A DNA stretch of 58,880 nt from Chloroflexi bacterium TSY (lineage in GTDB: Bacteria > Chloroflexota > Anaerolineae > Caldilineales > Caldilineaceae), in assembly GCA_019217005.1 (NCBI GenBank), contig JAHBNG010000095.1, positions 1-58,880 of the forward strand, in the 5' to 3' direction. The notes below the pieces were generated by a model, which saw nothing but the letters and a program-made list of their open reading frames with translations, was not told the DNA's origin and searched no databases. Positions 17,028-24,079 of the stretch are shown here, in pieces. The position numbers and the translations under genes were made by a program. How positions within the stretch are numbered: position 1 is the stretch's first letter; every line of letters starts with the position of its first letter.

Positions 17028-17945
17028 TCACGGTTCCCTACGGTACTCTGGTAGGAATGATTTCACGGTCTCGAAGGCGCGATCTGCCTCCTCCTCGGAC
17101 ATAGGCGTTTTGGGAGGTGTGACCCACTTTTCCATTAGGCCGAGTCGGCTTAGCACGCCCTTGCCGGCGGCGGGCACGAACTCGTGCAGCCCCCGCAAGA
17201 TGGAAGCGAAGGCATTCGCCTCATGCTGGGCGGCGAATCCTGCCTGATAATCTCGCTGTTGCCAAGCATCGTAAATGCGTGCGGCCAATTGCGGTGCAAC
17301 ACCTGGCACCAGACCCGTGGTGGCACAGACACCGGCGTCGAGCAAATGAAGGAAGAAGGTCTCGCCACCAACCACCACCCGGAAATCGGCGTCGGGCCCA
17401 AGCGCCGCGAGGTATGCGAGCGTATTGGTCGGATTTCCGGAGCTGTCTTTGGTCCCTTGAACACCGACGTCTCGCAAGCGCGGGATGGTCGCCGGCTCCA
17501 CAGCAACTCCGGTCATCGCGGGAATGTTGTAGAGCATAACGGGAAGGGGAGAGGCCTCGACCAGATCGGCAAAGAAGGAGACGACCTCATTCTGGGTCAT
17601 GGGGAAATAGAAAGGCGGGTTGACCAGAATGCCGTCGGCACCTAAATCCGCCGCGGCTCTGGCCTGATCGTGGGTGCGTTGGACGTTGGGCTGGCCACAG
17701 CCAACGATCACAGGGGCTTGAGCGCCGATTTCGTCCACGACGGCTCGGATTGCGACTTCCCGCTGGTCGTCATCGGTCCCGGCGAACTCACCGGAGGTGC
17801 CAAGCACAACCACCCCTTGGGATCCGTGGTCGATCGCCCGCCGAGCGGTCTTGCGGATGGCCTCCCGATCGACCGTAAAATCTTCGTGTAACGCTGTCAA
17901 CAGAGCGGGGATACTGCCTCGAAGTTTCTCCTGGAACGGTGTCAT
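17028..17945 (-). CDS. DapA-family aldolase/lyase (dihydrodipicolinate-synthase-like)
   Basis: A 305-residue class I aldolase of the DHDPS/N-acetylneuraminate lyase family. I take the ATG at 17945 with AAGGAG upstream. VVLGTSGEFAGTDDDQRE is the pyruvate-binding loop region; MLYNIPAMTGV carries the catalytic Tyr, and GTKDSSGN the Schiff-base Lys near residue 163. Members cleave or form pyruvate-containing substrates (2-keto-3-deoxy sugar acids, sialic acid, dihydrodipicolinate). Next to an enolase-superfamily sugar-acid dehydratase, a 2-keto-3-deoxy acid aldolase or dehydratase role is more likely than lysine biosynthesis. Confidence 0.88.
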   Translation of the reverse strand: MTPFQEKLRGSIPALLTALHEDFTVDREAIRKTARRAIDHGSQGVVVLGTSGEFAGTDDDQREVAIRAVVDEIGAQAPVIVGCGQPNVQRTHDQARAAADLGADGILVNPPFYFPMTQNEVVSFFADLVEASPLPVMLYNIPAMTGVAVEPATIPRLRDVGVQGTKDSSGNPTNTLAYLAALGPDADFRVVVGGETFFLHLLDAGVCATTGLVPGVAPQLAARIYDAWQQRDYQAGFAAQHEANAFASILRGLHEFVPAAGKGVLSRLGLMEKWVTPPKTPMSEEEADRAFETVKSFLPEYRREP

Positions 17946-17978
17946 CAATCATCATCTCCTTTTGTGTTCAGATTGCCA

Positions 17979-19124
17979 TTAGTCCTCAAAATATCCGTAC
18001 CCTGGCTTTAGATGGGCTTTAAAAACTGCTTCATTCAATTCGACGCCGAGACCTGGCCCATCTGGCACGACAAACTGGCCATCCTGAATCAGGGCAGATT
18101 CAGATTGCACGAGTTCCCAACGCCAGGGAACTTGATCGGCGTGGTAGGGCAATTCCATGCTGTGCAGATTTCGCACCGCCGCACAGGCATGCGCAGCAGC
18201 GACCATTCCCAGCGGCGAAACGATATTGTGCGCCGCAAAAGGCATATAGTATAAATCCGCAAAGTCAGCAATCTTCTTTGCTTCCAATATCCCTCCCGTG
18301 GCTGAAACGTCAACATGGAGCATATCGCAGGCCTGCTCCTGGATCAACCGTCGGAATCCGTCGCGGCGATGCACCCACTCGCCGGTACAGATGGGGATAG
18401 ACGTTGCTGCAGTTACTTTGCCCATCGCATCAATATTCTCTGGCGGTACCGGATCTTCCAAAAACATTAGATCAAATGGCTCCAGGCGCTGCGCCAACAG
18501 TAGCACGTCACGCACATTATACTGACCGTGACAATCAATGCATATATCGATCCCGTCCCCAACTGCGTCTCTTACTGCGCGCACGAGGGCGGTCATTTTA
18601 TCAAGTTCAGCTAAACTCAAACCACGATTGACAGGATCGTGTTGTAATTCGTCTGCCGAGTGATCAATATCAAACTTGAGGGCTTCATACCCGTCGGCCA
18701 CCCCTTCGCGCGCGCGCTCAGCCCAAGATTCAGGGGTGTTGATGCCGCCACTGCCCCGCCCCACGTCGGCGTATAGCCGCAGCCTATCGCGATATTTGCC
18801 CCCCAGAAGCTGGTAAATCGGCACGCCTATCGCCTTTCCGGCAATATCCCACAGGGCTGTCTCGACCCCGCCAATGGCACCCAACATCGTTCCACCGACA
18901 GATTGGCCAATCGTTCGATCAATCATGGTATGGTATAGCGGCTCCACGTTAAGCGGATCTTTGCCCAATAGCAGCGGTTTGAGCCGCTTCACGATCACAT
19001 CCGTAATCCCCTCGCCTGGATGAGCTTCGCCCCAACCCATGATCCCCTCATCGGTTTCGATTCGAACGTAGTTCCAGTCTTTGTAGCCCTGCAACGTGGT
19101 TGCTTTTACATTGGTTATTTTCAT
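17979..19124 (-). CDS. Mandelate racemase/muconate lactonizing-type enolase-superfamily dehydratase
   Basis: A 381-residue enolase-superfamily protein close in pattern to galactonate-dehydratase-like enzymes. The N-terminal capping domain has WNYVRIETDEGIMGWGEAHPGE. The barrel has KFDID (general base region), DICIDCHG (first metal Asp), LEDPVPPEN (Glu) and CTGEWVHRR (Glu), and a late AAHNIVSPLG carrying the His base. The ATG at 19124 has GGAGGAAG just upstream. It is the first gene of the cluster; dehydration of an aldonic or uronic acid to a 2-keto-3-deoxy acid would feed the DapA-like aldolase encoded next. Exact substrate unknown. Confidence 0.88.
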   Translation of the reverse strand: MKITNVKATTLQGYKDWNYVRIETDEGIMGWGEAHPGEGITDVIVKRLKPLLLGKDPLNVEPLYHTMIDRTIGQSVGGTMLGAIGGVETALWDIAGKAIGVPIYQLLGGKYRDRLRLYADVGRGSGGINTPESWAERAREGVADGYEALKFDIDHSADELQHDPVNRGLSLAELDKMTALVRAVRDAVGDGIDICIDCHGQYNVRDVLLLAQRLEPFDLMFLEDPVPPENIDAMGKVTAATSIPICTGEWVHRRDGFRRLIQEQACDMLHVDVSATGGILEAKKIADFADLYYMPFAAHNIVSPLGMVAAAHACAAVRNLHSMELPYHADQVPWRWELVQSESALIQDGQFVVPDGPGLGVELNEAVFKAHLKPGYGYFED

Positions 19125-19275
19125 GACTTCCTCCCGTTTTCATCAATAATCTAAATTTTTGAGGTTCGCGCGGCTGAAATCAGCCTGGTATATATTCGCG
19201 TTTCAGGGGCTGAATTTTTATCCCTACTATGATCCGACGACGATTAGACAAGTCGATATTTGGAAAATGAAGACA

Positions 19276-19490
19276 CAGTAGATCCAAATTTCAGGTTTTG
19301 AGAGAGAATTCTGGCTAAACAGTTGACATAAATACAAATTTGCCGGTCGATATCTAGTTTTTGCGTTAGATTTGGGCGATTTTCAGATATGAAATAGGTT
19401 GTTTTCTGTAACCGAAATCTGAATAAATGACTCCAAAATCCCTGCAATCTCGACTGAAAATCGCCAAAAACGCCAAATTTGGATCTACTG
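19276..19490. mobile_element. 215-bp MITE, family B (copy 1)
   Basis: Inverted termini CAGTAGATCCAAATTT / AAATTTGGATCTACTG bound 215 bp. The flanking 5-mers AGACA and AGACT differ by one base. The element differs from the copy at 57038-57252 by one base over its length and lies in the same orientation. It lies between the dehydratase and dioxygenase genes. Confidence 0.93.
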
Positions 19491-19549
19491 AGACTAGCAA
19501 TCAGGAGTTCTCGAAGCACGAGAAAATCGTATTTGGGCACCTAAAACTG

Positions 19550-19629
19550 GGGTGTGTACCACAAAGTGTGTAAATGGAATAGCTTCTCTGACTGAGAGAT
19601 CTTCGTTTACACATTTTGGGACACACTAC
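19550..19629. mobile_element. 80-bp MITE, family C
   Basis: An 80-bp segment with imperfect inverted ends (GGGTGTGTACCACAAAGTGT against GTAGTGTGTCCCAAAATGTG) is flanked by a 9-bp direct duplication CTAAAACTG (19541-19549 and 19630-19638). Duplication length and terminal GTGTGT resemble IS256-type elements, but no transposase is present. Confidence 0.85.
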
Positions 19630-19681
19630 CTAAAACTGAGCGAATTGAAAGGCAAGAAAATGAGAGATATGGTGGCACGAT

Positions 19682-20536
19682 CTAGCGGGAGGAAAAGACT
19701 GCAGGCATACCGCGTACACTGATACGGCGGATCAAGCGCGTGTCGTGAGGGCCAGTAGCCGCCGCTATCGGAGTAGCACTATGCATTGTTGTCGGATTGT
19801 CCCACAGAACCAGATCATGCACGGAATGTTTATATTGGATGATGAACCGATCTTGGAACGCATGGTCACCCAGTTCCTTGAGCAGCGTTTCCGCCTCCGC
19901 TTGCGCCATTCCTTTGATCCCCTGACTCGTTCCGGCTATTGCGTAAAGCGTCTTTTCCCCAGTCACCGGATGTCGTCTAACCAATGGATGATACACAGTT
20001 GTGCTTTGATCCCAACCTTTTGGTGGCACAGGAGTATGATCATTGGGACGGGCTGCAACGGAGACACCGTGCCGATGTTCCACAATCAGGTCTTCGATGC
20101 GGGTTTGAACCGATTCAGGCAGCGCATGGTAGGCCGCTACCATATCGCAAAACAAGGTCTCGCCACCGCGATTGGGTGCCTGGACAGAATAGAGCATGGT
20201 GACAGAGGAGACCTCCTGCTTAAATGATTGATCGGTATGCCAGTGTGCGGGCCCTCGTTTCTCCTTGGCCGTATCCAGGTCGATATTGGTAATCCGCGCA
20301 ATTTCCGGAAAGTCTTCCCCATTTTTGCTCAGGAGGATCGGGTCACCCACCCGTCTGGCGAACGCGACAAACGCCGCCTTCGTTAACCCCCGAGTTCTGA
20401 GGACGACCACGCGATGTTCATAGAGGTTTAGAAGAAGATGTTTGAGTTCCTCATCGGAGAGCGTGGGCACGTCAATCTCCTTGACTTCTACGCCAAATCT
20501 TCCGGCAAGCCGTTCGATGCTAAAATTCAACCCCAT
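19682..20536 (-). CDS. TauD/TfdA-family Fe(II)/2-oxoglutarate dioxygenase
   Basis: A 284-residue dioxygenase. HWHTDQSF near residue 98 carries the His-x-Asp iron ligands, TMHSATP near residue 250 the distal His, and RLIRRISV the Arg that binds 2-oxoglutarate. GGETLFCDM and the overall length match TauD/TfdA enzymes, which hydroxylate taurine, alkyl sulfates, aryloxyacids or similar compounds, often releasing sulfite or an alcohol. It is separated from the dehydratase gene by two MITEs, so it may be transcribed independently. Substrate not predictable from the window. Confidence 0.9.
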   Translation of the reverse strand: MGLNFSIERLAGRFGVEVKEIDVPTLSDEELKHLLLNLYEHRVVVLRTRGLTKAAFVAFARRVGDPILLSKNGEDFPEIARITNIDLDTAKEKRGPAHWHTDQSFKQEVSSVTMLYSVQAPNRGGETLFCDMVAAYHALPESVQTRIEDLIVEHRHGVSVAARPNDHTPVPPKGWDQSTTVYHPLVRRHPVTGEKTLYAIAGTSQGIKGMAQAEAETLLKELGDHAFQDRFIIQYKHSVHDLVLWDNPTTMHSATPIAAATGPHDTRLIRRISVRGMPAVFSSR

Positions 20537-20666
20537 GTTGGTATTTCCCTTTCAATGCGCAACGCACCAGGATTTGAAATGAGAACGCCATTTAAGTGCC
20601 ATTCTTTAGTACCAAGCAACGCACATTGCTACAATATTTGCTATAGCCCTTTTTGCAAGCCATGTC

Positions 20667-20691
20667 GGGATGGTTCAAAATTAGGTTGACA
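20667..20691. repeat. Relic end of MITE family D
   Basis: Twenty-five bases match the terminus of the family D elements with about two mismatches (GGGATGGTTCAAAATTAGG against GGGGTGGTTCAAAATTAGG). No second end or duplication is seen. The rest of 20537-20763, upstream of the dioxygenase gene, shows nothing else I can identify. Confidence 0.55.
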
Positions 20692-20763
20692 AACTCGTGG
20701 AGTCGCCATGCATGACGCAGCATTCTCTAGTGCGGCTGTATCCGACAAGAACCGGCGTTAGAG

Positions 20764-20898
20764 ATTACACGCAGTAGGATTTCTCAGAGGTAGAGCGTTC
20801 AAATGGCGAAAAAAGACGCAGTAGAGAATCTCGGACCATTTGGCCCGCTCGAGTCTGTTTTGACTGAGAAATGCAGGATTATGTCTACTGCGTGTAAT
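20764..20898. mobile_element. 135-bp MITE, family A (copy 2)
   Basis: Same 14-bp termini and length as 7032-7166, here flanked by the 4-bp duplication AGAG. The internal ATG at 20803 and its frame (MAKKDAVENLGPFG) stay open through the far end and for about 100 further codons into flanking DNA by chance; I do not call that a gene. Confidence 0.95.
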
Positions 20899-21119
20899 AG
20901 AGAACGCCTCCTCCACTGCGATCTACTGATTCTTGCTGCATGGATGGAATCTTGCCCCCAAAGTGAACTGCTCCCCTGTTTATGTGAAGCGTTGATACTA
21001 CCTTGTGCCTATGTAATAATATGCGGTACATCAGACCCTCTGAAACGTGATTGGGCCAGCTTTTGCACGCACCTTCACACCCCACTCTTATGCCAACCAA
21101 GTAGGAAACAGACTGACTC

Positions 21120-21476
21120 ATGCCAGAGCAAACCCCACGAACTCGCTCAGCCTACTTGGCTGACTACCAGACAACCGATGACCTTCTCAACTTTGACGAT
21201 TTTCGCCCGGCACTAGAGGAGATCTTGCGCGATGCACAGACGCCGCGGACTGTGGGTCTCTTTGGGCCGTGGGGGAGTGGCAAGACCAACCTGCTCAACA
21301 TGTTGCACGAGAAACTAGACAAGGAGGATCCGCGCCACCAGATTCGGACCGTCTGGTTTACGGCCTGGAAGTATGATCGCCAGGATGCCCTCTGGCGTGC
21401 CTTTATCTTGCGTGTGCTCTTCGCATGGGGACAAACGATTATGCTAATGAAAAACTTCCGTTCGACTGCACGCTGA
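21120..21476 (+). pseudogene. N-terminal fragment of a KAP-family P-loop NTPase
   Basis: The first ~100 residues are a KAP-type NTPase start: YQTTDDLLNFDDFRPALEEIL, a Walker A GLFGPWGSGKT near residue 50, then RTVWFTAWKYDRQDALWRAFI. KAP NTPases are usually over 400 residues; this frame breaks near 21420 and ends after a short out-of-frame tail. The sequence that follows at once is a SUMF1-type domain in another frame, so an internal deletion or recombination has joined two gene parts. Confidence 0.8.
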
Positions 21477-22132
21477 TTCAACAACTCTATCGCATCAGCG
21501 GATATCCAGTGACGGTGGCTCAGTTTCAGGCTTTTCGAACTGCTGATGGCTACCAGCAGCAAAAATACTGGACCGGCGCAGGGTGGGCATGGCGGCAAGA
21601 AGAGCAGATCGAAGCACCAAGAGAATTTGATGAAATCTTTCAGACACCCAATCATCCGCAAGTTGGTGTCAGTTGGTACGAGGCAGTGGCTTTCTGCCGC
21701 TGGCTGACCGAAACATTCGGCTACGAAGTGCGCTTACCTACTGAGGCCGAATGGGAACGGGCCGCCCGCCACACTGATGGTCGCACCTATCCTTGGAATG
21801 GCGAGTTTGACATAAACCGCTGTAATATAGATGAGACAGGGATCGGGGCAACCTCAGCAGTCGGTATCTACCCGGCAGGCGATGCCGAGTGCGGTGCAGC
21901 TGACCTGAGCGGCAACGTGTGGGAGTGGTGCATCACCAAATGGCGGGACACCTATGAGGAATACGAGGGCAGGGTAGACGATGAGCTCGATGGTGACCCC
22001 CGTCGCGTGTTGCGTGGCGGTACGTTCAGCGTCGAGCATCGTGACCTCGTGCGCTGCGCCGCCCGGCTCAGACACGCTCGTCGTTATCGGTTCGACGATG
22101 CGGGATTCCGGGTTGTTTCCTCTGGCTTTTGA
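21425..22132 (+). pseudogene. SUMF1/formylglycine-generating-enzyme-like domain, 5' end lost
   Basis: The frame encodes a SUMF1-fold (C-type-lectin-like) domain starting exactly at the MGTNDYANEKLPF block that normally follows about 10-20 residues of domain. It includes YPVTVAQFQAF, VSWYEAVAFCRWL, RLPTEAEWERAAR, GNVWEWC and RRVLRGGTFS, and ends GFRVVSSGF. True formylglycine-generating enzymes need a Cys-x-x-x-x-Cys active-site pair in the RGGS region; here that stretch reads SVEHRDLVRCAARLR, so it is not a sulfatase maturase. Such domains often form the C-terminal sensor of NTPase or caspase-like conflict proteins, consistent with an original KAP-SUMF1 fusion. Confidence 0.8.
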
Positions 22133-22312
22133 TCGCAAAGCGGTTGCTCTGCAACATTTTCTGCTCACGAAGCGGGCGTTTTGCGCCATCTCTGGTCGTT
22201 CTCTGATTCTTCTTCTAAACTCCCTGAACTTTGCGCGGCTCCGAGATTTGATGCTCGTTCCGATCACACAATCAGGTAATTGCGCCCCTTAACAATTTGA
22301 CCATATTGGTCG

Positions 22313-22417
22313 ATCGTAGGTCCCGTCTCTGGCGGGACAAGGGGCAAGAGAGCAGATTCTTCCAAGTGGAGATGCAGGGTTCTCGGTGCTCGTCACTTCA
22401 GAGAAGTGACCTACGAT
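22313..22417. repeat. Hairpin-rich inverted repeat element, about 105 bp
   Basis: Outer inverted repeat ATCGTAGGTC / GACCTACGAT (22313-22322, 22408-22417) encloses two smaller hairpins (GTCCCGTC-tctg-GCGGGAC and GTCACTTC-aga-GAAGTGAC). It looks like a small non-autonomous or REP-type repeat. No target duplication is clear. Outside this element and the next one, 22133-23001 shows no gene. Confidence 0.6.
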
Positions 22418-22833
22418 TCACACAATCGCACAGCTTGTGCGTTTGACAGGGCGCGCCAGATCGTTTATCATCTCTCCCCAATCTAGCCATTCTACCCATC
22501 GCGGGCAAGAGTTGATGAGACACTTCTCCTACAGAGTCACCCTCATCAACCCCTTTGGCTGGACCGGTCAATTGAAGAATGCGCTAGTCGCAGAGTGCGG
22601 TGAACACTCCACGACCAGCTAACCACCCGAACTGTCTAAGCTAGTCAGGGCGGCTTGCGGTATCTTACTAGCTCCTTACGAGTCTGTCAAAAGATTTTGC
22701 GGCCACCTCGATTGCGGATTGTGCCTGTCATGAGCAGGGCATCCACTGGTTGGGGTGGTCGTTTGGATTTTGGCCATTGTCTCGACCAGTGGGGCGATGA
22801 GGTGTTCGTTGTCCCTCTGGTTACCAACTAGAG

Positions 22834-22971
22834 GCGTATTGCGTGTTGCGTAGTACCAGTCATCGATCTGGTTGTGCTGGATGTGGCTTGTCGCTCCTGG
22901 CATCGCTCACGCCAGTGGTTGCTTATCGCCCAACTTGATTGTTTACTGGTACCACGTAACACGCAATACGC
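22834..22971. repeat. Inverted-repeat element with 27-bp arms
   Basis: Arms at 22834-22860 and 22945-22971 (GCGTATTGCGTGTTGCGTAG and onward) are complementary with few mismatches and enclose about 84 bases. It is MITE- or REP-like. It lies just upstream of the small gene at 23002. Confidence 0.65.
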
Positions 22972-23001
22972 AACACGTCTCTTAATCGAAAGGAGCAAAC
23001 G

Positions 23002-23226
23002 ATGCATCATGAAACAGATCCCACCCCTTATTCTTGGGACGAACTCCACGATAAGTGGCGACTCGAACAAATCACAATGGAGCAGGCGGTGGGGCAATTG
23101 CTAGTCTGGGGTGCACAGCATGAGAGTTGGCTGGTGGCTCTGCGGCGCGAGCTAGAGAAGATGACCCATTCGCTGGCCGACTTAGAGGCGCGCGTTGTGG
23201 GATTGGAGGCAAAAAAAGGGGGTTGA
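23002..23226 (+). CDS. Small unrecognised protein with C-terminal coiled coil
   Basis: A 74-residue acidic protein preceded by a good ribosome site (GAAAGGAGCAAACG before the ATG). The N-terminal half has WDELHDKWRLEQITMEQAVGQLL. The C-terminal half (LRRELEKMTHSLADLEARVV) has heptad spacing typical of a short coiled coil. No family recognised. Its stop is immediately followed by the thrS promoter. The strong ribosome site supports expression. Confidence 0.5.
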   Translation: MHHETDPTPYSWDELHDKWRLEQITMEQAVGQLLVWGAQHESWLVALRRELEKMTHSLADLEARVVGLEAKKGG

Positions 23227-23251
23227 CAACTCCACCTCCACCTGCTATAGT
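23223..23251 (+). promoter_or_regulatory. Promoter of the thrS T-box leader
   Basis: Consensus -35 TTGACA (23223-23228), 17-bp spacer, and -10 TATAGT (23246-23251). Transcription would begin near 23258, just ahead of the T-box stem I region and about 820 bases before thrS. Confidence 0.8.
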
Positions 23252-23424
23252 AACAATCAAATACCATATAAGCGATGACGAGAACATGTTTCAACGTCAC
23301 GAACGCCAGAGAATTGGGGTCACCGGCTGAAAGCCCCATCCGTCTTCGAACGTTGGAATACCCTCTCCGAGCTGATTGTCTGAACAGAGTCATGAACGTT
23401 TCGTGATGAATAGTACGCTCATAT

Positions 23425-23743
23425 GGGGGTGGTTCATTTTAGGCGGACAATTAGGTTTACATTTTTGCAAAGAGAAAAGGGGGTGGTTCATTTTAGCTGG
23501 ATAGATAGGTTTACACTTTTAGAAACAGAAAGAACGTTTATATTCTCTGATTTCGCCGGTTCTCAGAGAGAAAACGGTCTCATATAGATTTTTGTCTATA
23601 TATCAAAAGTGTAAACCTAATTTTGAACCACCCCGAGAAAAGATGTTTATATTTTCTACTTTGAGCCATGCTCAGGCAGAAAATGACCTCATATAGATTT
23701 TTATCTATGTATCAAAAGTGTAAACCTAATTCTGAACCACCCC
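23425..23743. mobile_element. MITE family D, outer copy within the T-box leader
   Basis: Termini GGGGTGGTTCATTTTAG and the complementary GAACCACCCC bound an element of 156 bp of its own sequence, enlarged by an inner copy. An 8-bp duplication CTCATATG flanks it (23417-23424 and 23744-23751). It is diverged from the inner copy, hence older. Confidence 0.93.
23480..23634. mobile_element. MITE family D, nested inner copy (155 bp)
   Basis: A 155-bp element flanked by the 8-bp duplication GAGAAAAG (23472-23479 and 23635-23642), inserted into the outer copy. By eye it is identical, in reverse orientation, to the copy at 51505-51659, showing very recent movement. Confidence 0.95.
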
Positions 23744-23934
23744 CTCATATGGGCGGCAAATTGAAATTGCGCTTCTGTCTCTCTGAAAAAAGTGAGCAAT
23801 TTCAGCCGCATACCTATATGAGCCAAACAGTAGGACAATCCGGGTGGCGTCGATATTGCGCCGATAAGTGGACAGACGATAGTCACTCTTCTAGATGGGT
23901 CATTGTTTGTCAAACCGGGTGGAACCGCGAGCTA

Positions 23935-23968
23935 GAGCGCCCTCGTCCCAGGTGACGAAGGCGCTTTT
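23935..23968 (+). terminator. Regulated intrinsic terminator of the thrS T-box
   Basis: A stem AGCGCC-C-TCGTC / GACGA-A-GGCGCT with loop CCAGGT is followed by TTTTTCT. It directly follows the antiterminator motif, with which it must compete. Confidence 0.85.
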
Positions 23969-24079
23969 TCTATTGGTTTTGTAAGCTTTCAGCTAGTCAG
24001 CCAGTCAGCTTCCGTGCGAAGTGCTGAAATGCTGAAATGCTGAACAGCTACAAGATCATCGGTTCACCGGAGGCATCTT

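Larger units (their letters stand above)
23258..23970 (+). promoter_or_regulatory. T-box riboswitch leader of thrS, interrupted by MITEs
   Basis: The leader ends with the T-box antiterminator motif GGGTGGAACCGCG (23917-23929), followed by an intrinsic terminator. Stem I lies at about 23270-23405: an apical CCAGAGAATTGGGG ... GCCCC stem, then a GGAATACC segment in which ACC (23360-23362) fits a threonine specifier. Downstream, AGTAGG and CCGGGTGGC (23830-23855) match the conserved linker and stem III region. Uncharged tRNA-Thr would pair with specifier and T-box bulge and allow read-through into thrS. Two nested copies of MITE family D (23425-23743) separate stem I from the rest; without them the leader is about 386 nt. 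Specifier position is judged by eye. Confidence 0.85.

Noticed and set aside
20803..21216. 137-codon frame starting in MITE copy 2
   Set aside because: It begins in the element and runs by chance into flanking DNA; the other copy reads into different sequence.
21425..22132. Sulfatase-maturing formylglycine-generating enzyme for the sulfatase at 7837
   Set aside because: The active-site Cys pair is missing and the domain is a truncated partner of a KAP fragment 12 kb away.
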